Part shown: one piece after another, positions 8,183 to 16,745 of the stretch
How the letters are laid out: every line of letters starts with the position of its first letter
Position numbering within the stretch: the first letter of the stretch is position 1
NCBI RefSeq assembly: GCF_014763045.1
Contig: NZ_JACTAG010000002.1
Coordinates: 1,116,001-1,180,000, forward strand
Length of the DNA stretch: 64,000 nt
Direction: 5' to 3'
DNA from: Sulfitobacter aestuariivivens
Lineage (GTDB): Bacteria > Pseudomonadota > Alphaproteobacteria > Rhodobacterales > Rhodobacteraceae
The notes under the pieces: generated by a model
Seen by the model: only the letters and a program-made list of their open reading frames with translations
Database searches by the model: none
What the model was told of the DNA's origin: nothing
Position numbers and translations under genes: made by a program

Positions 8183-9379
8183 ATGGCGCGCGCGCGCCTG
8201 ATCGACCTGACACGCAGTCTGCGGCGGGCGGGCAGGATTGCAACGGGGATTGATCGGGTCGAACACGCGTATCTCGGCCGCTTTTTGTCCGATACAGAGC
8301 CTGTTTTCGGAATAGTGCGCACGCCTTTTGGATATCTGCTGCTGGATCGTGCAGGGCTTGAGGCGGTGCGCGATCGTCTGGATGGTCTTGTCCCTTGGGG
8401 AGGCGTTTCGCTGATGTCGCGGTTGGCGCCGGGACGTGATGAGATTGCCTTGCGCGCAGAAAGCGATGCGCGGCAGCTGGCGATTGCGCGGGTGTCTCGC
8501 CGTGGATTGCGGCGGATGCTGCGCGCGCATCTGGACGGCGCAGTCGATTATTTTAATGTCGGCCATAGCGACCTGACCGATCGGGTACTGGATGCCGTAG
8601 ACGGTATTGGCGGGGCCATTCATGTGATGATCCACGACGTGATCCCGCTGGAGCATCCAGAGTACCAGCGAAAGGGCGCAGCGCGCCGTTTTGAAAAGAA
8701 GCTTCGCCGCGTCGGGGCGCGGGCGCACCGCATCATCTATAATTCTGCCGATACCAGATCACGTGCGGAACGCCATCTGGAGAGTTGGGGCCGCGTACCG
8801 GATGGAATTGTTGCGCATTTGGGAACAATTACGCTGCAGGCCGACGCTACAGCATTGCCCGTGGGGTTGCCGCCGCGCGGTCCATACTTTGTCACGGTGG
8901 GAACGATTGAGCCGCGCAAGAACCATGCCTTTCTGCTGGATCTCTGGGACGACTGGGGGCAGGACGCGCCGCCGTTGTTGATCTGTGGCAGCCGGGGTTG
9001 GAACAACGAAGAGGTTTTTGCCCGATTGGACGCCTTGCCGCCTGACGGTGCGGTCCGCGAACTACCCGGATTGGATGATGCCGGTCTGGCCGCGTTAATT
9101 GAAAAATCTTCTGGTGTACTCTTTCCCAGTGTAGCGGAAGGTTTTGGTCTTCCTCCGGTTGAAGCGCTTTCTCTGGGGGCGCGTGTTTTATGCAACGATT
9201 TGAATGTTTTCAGAGAAATTCTGGGCAAAAACCCAGTCTACGTTGATGTTTCTGACCCAAAAATGTGGAAAAATACATTAATGCGTTGGGCAAATGAGCC
9301 GCCAGACGCGCCAGAGGAACACCGGTACTCTGGTTCCACTTGGGACGATCACTTCAAGACTGTGTTAAGTTTGATGTGA
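8183..9379 (+). CDS. Group 1 (GT4) glycosyltransferase
   Basis: Predicted retaining glycosyltransferase of the galU-galE operon. The protein of about 398 residues ends in a GT-B fold with VGTIEPRKNHAFLLDLW and FPSVAEGFGLPPVEALSLGA (the EX7E nucleotide-sugar site). The N-terminal half (RIATGIDRVEHAYL) resembles that of mannosyltransferase-like enzymes. ATG at 8183 follows the galE stop by one base. The last ~270 bases are visibly richer in A+T than the rest of the gene. Specific sugar unknown. Confidence 0.85.
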   Translation: MARARLIDLTRSLRRAGRIATGIDRVEHAYLGRFLSDTEPVFGIVRTPFGYLLLDRAGLEAVRDRLDGLVPWGGVSLMSRLAPGRDEIALRAESDARQLAIARVSRRGLRRMLRAHLDGAVDYFNVGHSDLTDRVLDAVDGIGGAIHVMIHDVIPLEHPEYQRKGAARRFEKKLRRVGARAHRIIYNSADTRSRAERHLESWGRVPDGIVAHLGTITLQADATALPVGLPPRGPYFVTVGTIEPRKNHAFLLDLWDDWGQDAPPLLICGSRGWNNEEVFARLDALPPDGAVRELPGLDDAGLAALIEKSSGVLFPSVAEGFGLPPVEALSLGARVLCNDLNVFREILGKNPVYVDVSDPKMWKNTLMRWANEPPDAPEEHRYSGSTWDDHFKTVLSLM

Positions 9380-9425
9380 TAGCGCAGAAAACGAGCGGCG
9401 AAGTCCAAGAGGGTGAGGGCGGTTT

Positions 9426-10436
9426 TTGGGCATCATTCAGTCATATCGGCTGAGGCTTCAGCGGAAGCGCTGGCGCATTCGTGCGTTTCGAAAACGTCGA
9501 GAGCTGAAGCGCGTTGTAGATCGCACCAGTCAGATCCGAGATGACGACATTCTGCTGTTCAGCACGCAGCGGAATGAACGGATCAGGCTGCCCTATTTCC
9601 TGGAATACTATCGCGATATGGGCGTTGGCCATTTTTTCATCGTGGACAATGACAGCGATGATGGATCGCACAGCTATCTGATAGACCAGCCGGATGTGTC
9701 TCTCTGGTCTAGCCAGGCAAGTTACCGGCGCTCGCGGTTTGGGGTCGACTGGCTGAACTGGCTGCAGATGAAGTACGCACATGGCCATTGGACGCTGACA
9801 GTCGATCCGGACGAATTTCTGGTCTATCCGTTCTGCGATACCCGCCCGCTGCGCGCGCTTACGGACTGGTTGGATGCATCATCGATCAAGTCGTTTTCGG
9901 CGATGTTGCTGGACATGTATCCCAAGGGCCGGATTGACGAACAGCCCTACCGCGCGGGCCAGAACCCGATGGAGATCGCATCGTGGTTCGACAGCGGGAA
10001 TTATACAATTTCGCGCAATCACAAATTTACAAACCTGTGGATACAGGGTGGGCCCCGTGCACGCGTCTTTTTTCCCGATACGCCAGAAAAGGCACCGGCG
10101 CTGAACAAGGTGCCGTTGGTGAAATGGGACAAACGATATGCCTATGTCAGTTCGACCCACATGTTGCTGCCACGCGGATTGAACCAGGTCTACGATGAAT
10201 GGGGGGGTGAAAAGGCCTCGGGCGTGCTGTTGCATGCCAAGTTCCTGGATACCTTCGGGGCCAAGGCCGCCGAAGAGCTTGAGCGCAATCAGCATTATGC
10301 GGCGTCGGTTGAATACAAGGCCTATGCAGAGCGACTGAAGGATGATCCACAGCTTTGGTGCAAATGGTCAGAGCGGTACATCAACTGGCGGCAGCTTGAG
10401 ATTCTGGGCCTGATGTCCAAGGGCAACTGGGCATGA
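9426..10436 (+). CDS. Glycosyltransferase family 2-like protein (TTG start)
   Basis: Predicted sugar transferase of 336 residues. DNDSDDGS at 74-81 and the DxD-type motif DPDEF at 127-131 place it in the GT-A group of Glyco_tranf_2_4-like proteins. The N-terminus is very basic and lacks a membrane segment. No in-frame ATG or GTG fits; TTG at 9426 is preceded by GAGGG with a six-base spacer, which supports this rare start. It ends in a four-base overlap with the GT14 gene, so both are probably co-translated. Confidence 0.82.
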   Translation: MGIIQSYRLRLQRKRWRIRAFRKRRELKRVVDRTSQIRDDDILLFSTQRNERIRLPYFLEYYRDMGVGHFFIVDNDSDDGSHSYLIDQPDVSLWSSQASYRRSRFGVDWLNWLQMKYAHGHWTLTVDPDEFLVYPFCDTRPLRALTDWLDASSIKSFSAMLLDMYPKGRIDEQPYRAGQNPMEIASWFDSGNYTISRNHKFTNLWIQGGPRARVFFPDTPEKAPALNKVPLVKWDKRYAYVSSTHMLLPRGLNQVYDEWGGEKASGVLLHAKFLDTFGAKAAEELERNQHYAASVEYKAYAERLKDDPQLWCKWSERYINWRQLEILGLMSKGNWA

Positions 10437-12133
10437 GCGGCGTCGGAATTGTCATGCTGGTGCACACGGCACTGGCCCGCGCAGAGCAGGTTGCCCGCCA
10501 CTGGTCGGCGGCAGGATGTCCCGTTGTGATCCATGTGGACAAGGGCGTGCCGCGGCGCACGTATGACACGTTCGTCACTTCGCTGGGGGATTTGCCAAAG
10601 GTCAAGTTCAGCAACAGATATCGGTGCGAATGGGGGACATGGGGGATCGTGGCCGCCTCGCAATCCGCATCGGAACTGATGCTGGCAAGCTTTCCGGATG
10701 TGCGGCATGTTTATCTGGCTTCGGGGTCCTGTCTGCCGCTGCGCCCAGTGGAGGAACTGATTGCATATCTGGCAGCGCGCCCCCAAACGGACTTCATCGA
10801 AAGCGCGACAACATCCGATGTGCCCTGGACGGTCGGGGGTCTGGATGAGGAGCGGTTTACCCTGCGTTTTCCGGTTTCCTGGAAGAAGAACCGCTATCTT
10901 TTTGACCGATTTGTTGAGGTGCAGCGCCGCTTTGGGCTTCAGCGCAAAATGCCCAACGGGGTTATCCCGCATATGGGGTCGCAGTGGTGGTGCCTGAGCC
11001 GGCGCACCCTGTCAGCCATTCTGCAGGACCCTGAGCGGCGAAAATACGACCGGTTCTTCCGGCATGTCTGGATCCCGGATGAATCCTATTTTCAGACGTT
11101 GGCGCGGCTCTACTCGTCCAAGATTGAAAGCCGGTCGCTGACATTGAGCAAGTTCGATTTTCAGGGCAAGCCCCATATTTTCTATGACGATCACCTGCAG
11201 TTGCTGCGCCGTTCCGATTGTTTTGTCGCACGCAAGATCTGGCCTTACGCGGATCGCCTCTACGAGGCATTTCTAACCGATCCGTCCGGGGCGATGAAAC
11301 GGACAGAGCCGAACCCCGGCAAGATTGACCGCATCTTTGCCAAGGCGGTGGAGCGGCGGACCCGAGGGCGGTCGGGCCTGTATATGCAAAGCCGCTTTCC
11401 GAATGAGGATTGGGAAAATGGCGTGACTGCCGCGCCCTATTCGATGTTTCAGGGGTTTTCGGAATTGTTCGAAAATTTTGAACCGTGGTTGGCGAAGGCG
11501 ACAGAAGCGCGTGTGCATGGGCATCTCTTTGCCCCGGACAGGGCGCATTATGCCGAGGGTCAAAAGACCCTGAATGGCGCGCAGTCAGATTCCGCTATAC
11601 TTCGGGACTATAGTGCCAAGGCGTTTTTAACAAATCTGATCTGGAACACCCGTGGCGAACGGCAGTGCTTTCAATTCGGGCCCGCGGACAATCAGGATAT
11701 CAACTGGTTGGTGGCAAAAGACCCTAATGCGCAGGTTTCGGTGATCACCGGGGCCTGGGCTGTGCCGCTCTTTCGGTCGAACCTCGACTTTGTCGAAATT
11801 CGCCGGCTGGCTGCCAGACTACAGCAGATCGAAAGCAAGCACATGGATGTGCTACGGTCACCGTATCGCAAAGCGCGGGTGCGGATCTGGAGCATGGCGG
11901 AGTTTATTGAGGCACCGATGGAACCCCTGCAGGGCATTCTGGACGAGATTGGTCGGACCAAGTTGCGCCGCCTGGCAGAGGTGCCCCAGATGGTTGATCT
12001 GAACGGGTTCGGGCAGTTTCTGCAGAATCTCAAAAATCAGGGGATGCACCCTTACTTGATGGGTGATTTCCCCGCCGAACGCGGAATTGCAGCCACCGCC
12101 AAGCCTGCGCGCAAACCCTATCTGGTGAGGTAG
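10433..12133 (+). CDS. Branch-type beta-1,6-N-acetylglucosaminyltransferase-like protein with DUF5928-like C-terminus
   Basis: Large (566 residues) glycan enzyme. Residues 1 to about 290 match the core-2/I-branching (GT14, 'Branch') fold: IVMLVHTALARAEQ, VVIHVDKG, YLASGSCLPLRPVEEL and GSQWWCLSRRTL, as in bacterial members. The remaining ~270 residues form a separate domain that I associate with DUF5928, found after Branch domains in Rhodobacterales; its function is unknown. It overlaps the upstream transferase and lies three bases before the sulfotransferase gene, suggesting one surface-glycan assembly line. Confidence 0.82.
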   Translation: MSGVGIVMLVHTALARAEQVARHWSAAGCPVVIHVDKGVPRRTYDTFVTSLGDLPKVKFSNRYRCEWGTWGIVAASQSASELMLASFPDVRHVYLASGSCLPLRPVEELIAYLAARPQTDFIESATTSDVPWTVGGLDEERFTLRFPVSWKKNRYLFDRFVEVQRRFGLQRKMPNGVIPHMGSQWWCLSRRTLSAILQDPERRKYDRFFRHVWIPDESYFQTLARLYSSKIESRSLTLSKFDFQGKPHIFYDDHLQLLRRSDCFVARKIWPYADRLYEAFLTDPSGAMKRTEPNPGKIDRIFAKAVERRTRGRSGLYMQSRFPNEDWENGVTAAPYSMFQGFSELFENFEPWLAKATEARVHGHLFAPDRAHYAEGQKTLNGAQSDSAILRDYSAKAFLTNLIWNTRGERQCFQFGPADNQDINWLVAKDPNAQVSVITGAWAVPLFRSNLDFVEIRRLAARLQQIESKHMDVLRSPYRKARVRIWSMAEFIEAPMEPLQGILDEIGRTKLRRLAEVPQMVDLNGFGQFLQNLKNQGMHPYLMGDFPAERGIAATAKPARKPYLVR

Positions 12134-12136
12134 AGC

Positions 12137-13564
12137 ATGGGCCGCGCCTTTGACAGTTTCGTGGTTTTTGCCGAGATGCGTACCGGTAGCAATTTTCTGG
12201 AAGCGAACCTCAATGCCTTTGAGGGTATCCAGTGTCATGGTGAGGCCTTCAATCCTCATTTCATCGGATATCCGAACAACAAACCGATCCTTGGTGTCGA
12301 TCTGGATACCCGCGACAAGGATCCGGCGCGGCTGCTTGATGCGATCCGGGGGACGACGGACGTATTGAGCGGGTTTCGCTTTTTCCATGACCACGACCCC
12401 CGCGTTTTTGACAAGATCATCGAGGATACGCGTTGTGCCAAGATCGTGCTGACGCGCAATCCGGTCGAAAGCTATGTCAGTTGGAAGATCGCGCAGGCCA
12501 CAGGCCAGTGGAAGCTAACGGATATCAAAGCGCACAAGGCGGCGCAGGCGCAGTTTGACAGTGATGAATTTGCCGCCCATCTGGATGCCCTGCAGCAGTT
12601 CCAGGTGACCTTGCTGAACCGATTGCAAACATCCGGACAGGTGGCATTTTACCTGGCCTATGAAGACCTGCAAAGCGTTGAGGTCATGAATGGCCTGGCG
12701 CGGTATCTGGGTGTGGATGAGACGCTTGAGGGGTTGGACAAGAAGCTGAAAAAGCAGAACCCCAATCCGATCTCGGCCAAGGTCAGCAATTACGACGAAA
12801 TGCTGGCGGCGCTGGCGCGGATGGATCGGTTTGATCTGACCCGAACGCCCAACTTTGAGCCGCGTCGCGGGCCGAATGTGCCGTCTTACGTGGCTGCGGC
12901 CGAAAGCGCGCTATTGTATCTGCCGCTGAAATCCGGGCCGCTTGAGCAAGTGACGGCGTGGATGGCGGCGCTGGATGGCGTTAATCTCGAGGATTTGCGG
13001 ACCAAGCTCACGCAGAAAGACCTGCGCCGTTGGAAGCGGCGCCATCCCGGGCACCGCAGCTTTACGGTGCTCAGGCATCCGGTGGCGCGCGCGCATGATG
13101 CCTTCTGTCGCCATATTGTGCACACGGGCGCGGGCAGCTTTGTTCATCTGCGCAATACGATGATCCGACGTTACAAGATGCCGCTGCCCCCGGATGGGCC
13201 TGATGCGGGCTATGACAAGGACGCGCATCGCGCTGCCTTTGCCGCCTTTCTGACCTTTCTGAAGGGCAATCTGTCCGGGCAGACCGCGATACGTGTGGAT
13301 AACGCGTGGTGCACGCAGGCACAGGCGTTGACGGGATTTGGTGATCTGGCGCTGCCGGACCGGTTGATCCGCGAGGAAGATATGGCGGTTGAACTGGCCG
13401 AATTGGCGACGATTGTTGGCGCGCCTGACGCACCGGCCTTGCCAGAGGCGGTTCCGGACCAGCCGATCACCTTGGCAGAGATCTATGATGAGAGGATCGA
13501 AGACCTGGCGGCAGAAGCCTACCAGCGCGATTATGTGACCTTTGGTTTTGGTCGCTGGGCCTAG
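12137..13564 (+). CDS. Sulfotransferase (Stf0/NodH-like) with a second sulfotransferase-like half
   Basis: Predicted PAPS-dependent sulfotransferase of a surface glycan. Residues 1 to about 250 form an Stf0/NodH-like domain with the 5'-phosphosulfate loop FAEMRTGSNFLE and the 3'-phosphate segment VLTRNPVESYVSWKIAQATG. The C-terminal half has a second 3'-phosphate-like segment, FTVLRHPVARAHDAFCRHI, but no visible P-loop. So one intact and one partial sulfotransferase unit seem fused in 475 residues, about twice the usual size. Last gene of the galU operon; its stop shares CTAG with the convergent ptsN. Confidence 0.8.
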   Translation: MGRAFDSFVVFAEMRTGSNFLEANLNAFEGIQCHGEAFNPHFIGYPNNKPILGVDLDTRDKDPARLLDAIRGTTDVLSGFRFFHDHDPRVFDKIIEDTRCAKIVLTRNPVESYVSWKIAQATGQWKLTDIKAHKAAQAQFDSDEFAAHLDALQQFQVTLLNRLQTSGQVAFYLAYEDLQSVEVMNGLARYLGVDETLEGLDKKLKKQNPNPISAKVSNYDEMLAALARMDRFDLTRTPNFEPRRGPNVPSYVAAAESALLYLPLKSGPLEQVTAWMAALDGVNLEDLRTKLTQKDLRRWKRRHPGHRSFTVLRHPVARAHDAFCRHIVHTGAGSFVHLRNTMIRRYKMPLPPDGPDAGYDKDAHRAAFAAFLTFLKGNLSGQTAIRVDNAWCTQAQALTGFGDLALPDRLIREEDMAVELAELATIVGAPDAPALPEAVPDQPITLAEIYDERIEDLAAEAYQRDYVTFGFGRWA

Positions 13565-14025
13565 GCGGCCTGCGTCGACTGTTCTTCGGTCAGGATTGTG
13601 TAGAGCGTCGTTGCAACCGGGTTGGCGCGCAGCTTGTTGCAGATGCTGTTGTTGCGCAGCGTGCGGCTGACGAGGGCCAGTGCCTTGAGATGTTCGACGC
13701 CCGCATCTGTCGGTGCAAACAGGGCAAAGGCCAGATCAACGGGCTGACGGTCAACGGAAGAGAAATCAATCGGCTTGTCCAGAAGGACGAATGCGCCGAC
13801 GACTTCTTCCAGACCGTCCAGCCGCGCATGTGGCAGAGCAACACCGCGACCGACACCGGTCGGTCCCAGCGATTCGCGGGTCATGAGAGCGTTGACAACG
13901 TCAGACGCGCTGAGGTTATAGGCATTTTGCACCAAATCCCCGATATCCTGCATCAGGCGCTTTTTGCTGGACGCTGAGGTCAATACCTTGACCGCCTCCG
14001 GCTTGAGAACTCTCACAAGATCCAT
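13561..14025 (-). CDS. ptsN: PTS IIA-like nitrogen regulatory protein (EIIA-Ntr)
   Basis: Phosphoacceptor of the regulatory PTS (PtsP-PtsO-PtsN), which adjusts nitrogen, potassium and envelope functions. The 154-residue protein has the active-site histidine in GRGVALPHARLDGL and the family's RLMQDIGDLVQ and HLKALALVSRTLRN segments. It is last in the kdsD-lpt-hpf-ptsN series, a common proteobacterial order. Its TAG lies inside the palindrome CTAG at 13561-13564, which is also the stop of the opposing sulfotransferase gene. There is no room for a terminator between them. Confidence 0.95.
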   Translation of the reverse strand: MDLVRVLKPEAVKVLTSASSKKRLMQDIGDLVQNAYNLSASDVVNALMTRESLGPTGVGRGVALPHARLDGLEEVVGAFVLLDKPIDFSSVDRQPVDLAFALFAPTDAGVEHLKALALVSRTLRNNSICNKLRANPVATTLYTILTEEQSTQAA

Positions 14026-14066
14026 AACGTTTGCTCTGCCCTTGGACGCCTGTTGCGCCCTTTATG

Positions 14067-14633
14067 TTATGCCGGATCGATCCAGCCGATGTTGCCGTCC
14101 TCGCGACGGTACACGACGTTCAATCCCTCTTTTCCCTCTTTGCGGAACACTAGCACAGGGGCTCCTCCCAATTCCATCTGCATCACCGCTTCTCCGACAG
14201 ACAAGGTAGCGATCTTGGTCTGCATTTCGGCGATTATCATAGGTTGAAGAGTTTCTGGCTCCTGCGCGTCCGAGTCGCTTTCAGAGGCGAGGATATAAGA
14301 GGATGCTCCAAGGAGTTCAACCGGTTCGACACGTTCCTTGTGATGGTCCTTGAGACGGCGCTTGTAACGGCGCAGCTGTTTCTCCATCTTTTCGCAACAT
14401 CCATCGAATGCCGCATAAATTTCGGTGTCATGTGCCTTGGCAGATGCGGTCAGACCGGTGGAAAGGTGTACTGTTGCCTCGCAGACAAACTCATGCCCCG
14501 ACTTTGAGAAGACCACCGTCGCGTCAGTAGGACGGCCAGCGTACTTCTGAACGGCTGCGCCCAGCTCTGCCTTGACGTGGGTTTGCAGGGCGTCACCGAT
14601 GTCGATCTGTTTGCCGCTGATCTGGTACCGCAT
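14067..14633 (-). CDS. hpf: Long ribosome hibernation-promoting factor
   Basis: Binds the 30S subunit and drives 100S dimer formation in stationary phase. The 188-residue protein has the N-terminal ribosome-binding domain (MRYQISGKQIDIGDAL...) and the C-terminal dimerisation domain (PVLVFRKEGKEGLNVVYRRE), so it is the long type. ATG at 14633 is chosen because AAGGAG stands six bases upstream; a start at 14693 would add 20 unconserved residues. It sits between lptB and ptsN. No rpoN lies here, although many proteobacteria carry rpoN at this place. Confidence 0.95.
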   Translation of the reverse strand: MRYQISGKQIDIGDALQTHVKAELGAAVQKYAGRPTDATVVFSKSGHEFVCEATVHLSTGLTASAKAHDTEIYAAFDGCCEKMEKQLRRYKRRLKDHHKERVEPVELLGASSYILASESDSDAQEPETLQPMIIAEMQTKIATLSVGEAVMQMELGGAPVLVFRKEGKEGLNVVYRREDGNIGWIDPA

Positions 14634-14878
14634 AGGGTCTCCTTCTTGATTGGCCTGAACATCGCAAATCGGACCACGAGCGTGGCCGAGCAATGGTTCA
14701 GATGCGGGTTGCTGGCATTTTCGGTTGCTTGTTTTTTGCCATGCCTTGGCTGAAAGGCCGATGCAGGATCAAACAGGAACGCGGTGCTGCCATCCCATGA
14801 TCAGGCCAAGATTTCGTCTGAAAGTCAATGGCCGGACACCCATTTGCGCGGAAAAATACTGTTAACCATTTGGAAGCG

Positions 14879-15637
14879 TTAAGAAATGCGGAAGTTATCG
14901 CCAAGATAGACCCGGCGGACGTTTTCGTTCTGCACAACCTCGTTGGGCGTGCCCGACATCAGCACTTTGCCTTCGTGCAGGATATAGGCGCGGTCAACGA
15001 TTTCGAGGGTTTCGCGCACGTTATGATCGGTGATCAGCACGCCAATGCCGCGGGTTTTCAGATCGGCGACCAGATGGCGGATATCGCCCACCGATATCGG
15101 GTCAACTCCTGCAAAAGGTTCATCCAGCAACAGATATTTCGGGTCTGCGGCCAGGCACCGCGCGATTTCGACCCGTCGCCGTTCACCGCCTGAGAGGGCC
15201 AGTGCAGGTGCGCGGCGCAGGTGTTCGATGGAAAACTCGGACAGCAGTTCTTCGAGCCGTTCCCGGCGCTGGTGACGATGTGCCACCGTGATGTCGAGAA
15301 TCGCGGCGATGTTGTCCTGAACGGACAGACCACGAAAAATGCTCATTTCCTGCGGCAGATAGCCGATACCCAGTTGCGCGCGGCGATACATGGGCAGCGT
15401 CGTCACGTCTTTGCCATCCACTGTGACGGTGCCCGCTTCGGGTGTGACCAGACCGGCGACCGAATAGAACGTGGTCGTCTTGCCAGACCCGTTTGGCCCC
15501 AGCAGCGCTACCACTTCGCCGCGATCCAGATGCATCGAAAAATCGCGGATAACGGTCTTTTTGCGATAGGATTTGCGCAGGTGTTCTATTCTAAGGCCGG
15601 CGTTCCCGTCAGCCACCGCCAGCTTGGGGGGTGCCAT
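14879..15637 (-). CDS. lptB: LPS export ABC transporter ATP-binding protein LptB
   Basis: ATPase that powers LPS extraction from the inner membrane with LptFG and LptC. The 252-residue protein has Walker A GPNGSGKTT at 47-55, the signature ALSGGERRR near 147-155, Walker B LLLDEP at 169-174, and the switch histidine in ITDHNVRETL. PQEMSIFRGLSVQDN is typical of LptB. It overlaps the lptA stop by one base. A gap of about 245 bases separates it from hpf, so hpf-ptsN may have a promoter of its own. Confidence 0.96.
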   Translation of the reverse strand: MAPPKLAVADGNAGLRIEHLRKSYRKKTVIRDFSMHLDRGEVVALLGPNGSGKTTTFYSVAGLVTPEAGTVTVDGKDVTTLPMYRRAQLGIGYLPQEMSIFRGLSVQDNIAAILDITVAHRHQRRERLEELLSEFSIEHLRRAPALALSGGERRRVEIARCLAADPKYLLLDEPFAGVDPISVGDIRHLVADLKTRGIGVLITDHNVRETLEIVDRAYILHEGKVLMSGTPNEVVQNENVRRVYLGDNFRIS

Positions 15638-16131
15638 CAGTTATCACCACCGGTTTGCAGAATGGTTTTAACCCGGCCCGACATCTGCGCTGTGCCATCA
15701 GACAGGCGTACCGACATGCGATCCGCACTCAGCGCGCTTTGGCCCTGCGCAAGCAGCACATTGCCCGACATCACGATGGTACCTTCATCAATGCTGTAGT
15801 CGGCGCGCTCTGCCTCAGCGGCGTCGGGGCCGGACACCAGCGTCACACCGCCTGTCGCCTCGAGGCGCGAAATGCCTTCACCACCGTCGCCATAGACGAC
15901 CAGGACTCGAGCTGCTGACAAACGCATTTCCCCCTGTCCGATCAACACATTGCCCTCGAACACAGCGGTACCGTTTTCCTGATCCACGTTGAGATTGTCG
16001 GCTGTTACTTCAACCGGTTGGCTGGTGTCTTGCCGGATGGTGCCGAATGCGACGTTTGTGCCTTGTGCAAACGCTGCTGTCGCCAGGGCGAACAGGAAAA
16101 CAGGCAGAAGCAGAAGTCTCACGGCGATCAC
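15637..16131 (-). CDS. lptA: Lipopolysaccharide transport periplasmic protein LptA (OstA domain)
   Basis: Periplasmic bridge protein carrying LPS to the outer membrane. The 164-residue protein has a signal peptide (LLLLPVFLFALATAAFA) and an OstA-like beta-jellyroll: PVEVTADNLNVDQENGTAVF, EGNVLIGQGEMRLSA and GNVLLAQGQSALSADR. It starts with GTG at 16131, overlapping the lptC stop as GTGA, which supports that start. It fits the lptC-lptA-lptB order. Confidence 0.92.
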   Translation of the reverse strand: MIAVRLLLLPVFLFALATAAFAQGTNVAFGTIRQDTSQPVEVTADNLNVDQENGTAVFEGNVLIGQGEMRLSAARVLVVYGDGGEGISRLEATGGVTLVSGPDAAEAERADYSIDEGTIVMSGNVLLAQGQSALSADRMSVRLSDGTAQMSGRVKTILQTGGDN

Positions 16132-16745
16132 TCTTTTAACTCTTTTGGGGTGTATATCAGCTTCACACCGTTTGTGAAAACCAATTGGGGGGCCTTGGTG
16201 CCATCGCGGGGGAACAGCGTCATACTGCCGGCGGAAAGGGTGCCCGCGGGCGCGATCCCTTCAACCGGACCGGGGGATGTGAGCGCAAGGACGGACATTT
16301 TGGTTTCCAGCATATCGCTGGCCAACCGGTACCCGCCTGACGTCGAAATTACCACTTTGTCCTGCAATCTTGCCATGTCGTCGACGATATGAAAGCTCGC
16401 CCGGTTAGCTTCAAGCGTGACGACGCTGCCCTCCGCCAGTTCCAATACCGACCTGATCTGTTGCGCTTCGTTTGCGTCGGTTTCGCCCTGCGGCGTTGTA
16501 AGTTTTTCGGCGGAAAACGACACTTTGTCGCCATCGGCGGTGGTCCCGGTAAAGAAGGGCCCGGTGACCTGCTGGTCGCGCAGGCGGTCCTGAATTTCCT
16601 TGTCGGCAAAGGGGATCACCGTTTCGGGGTCATTGCTGCGGGACAAAAGAAACAGCGTGGAGAGGATGGCAAGGGCAGTTAGTGGAAAGACCACCTTGAG
16701 CCAGGAAATCAGCCGGGAGTAGCGATCTGAGGCCACGGCACTCAT
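16128..16745 (-). CDS. lptC: LPS export system protein LptC
   Basis: Bitopic inner-membrane protein handing LPS from LptBFG to LptA. The 205-residue protein has one N-terminal membrane segment (WLKVVFPLTALAILSTLFLL) followed by a beta-rich periplasmic domain. ATG at 16745 overlaps the kdsD stop (ATGA), preferred over an upstream in-frame start at 16829 that would lie inside kdsD. Sequence conservation in this family is low, so the call rests on topology, size and position directly before lptA. Confidence 0.88.
   Translation of the reverse strand: MSAVASDRYSRLISWLKVVFPLTALAILSTLFLLSRSNDPETVIPFADKEIQDRLRDQQVTGPFFTGTTADGDKVSFSAEKLTTPQGETDANEAQQIRSVLELAEGSVVTLEANRASFHIVDDMARLQDKVVISTSGGYRLASDMLETKMSVLALTSPGPVEGIAPAGTLSAGSMTLFPRDGTKAPQLVFTNGVKLIYTPKELKE

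Noticed and set aside
8900-9425. AT-richer 3' end of the GT4 gene as a sign of recent transfer or a broken gene
   Set aside because: The frame is intact through the EX7E motif to the stop; a short composition shift alone does not support transfer.
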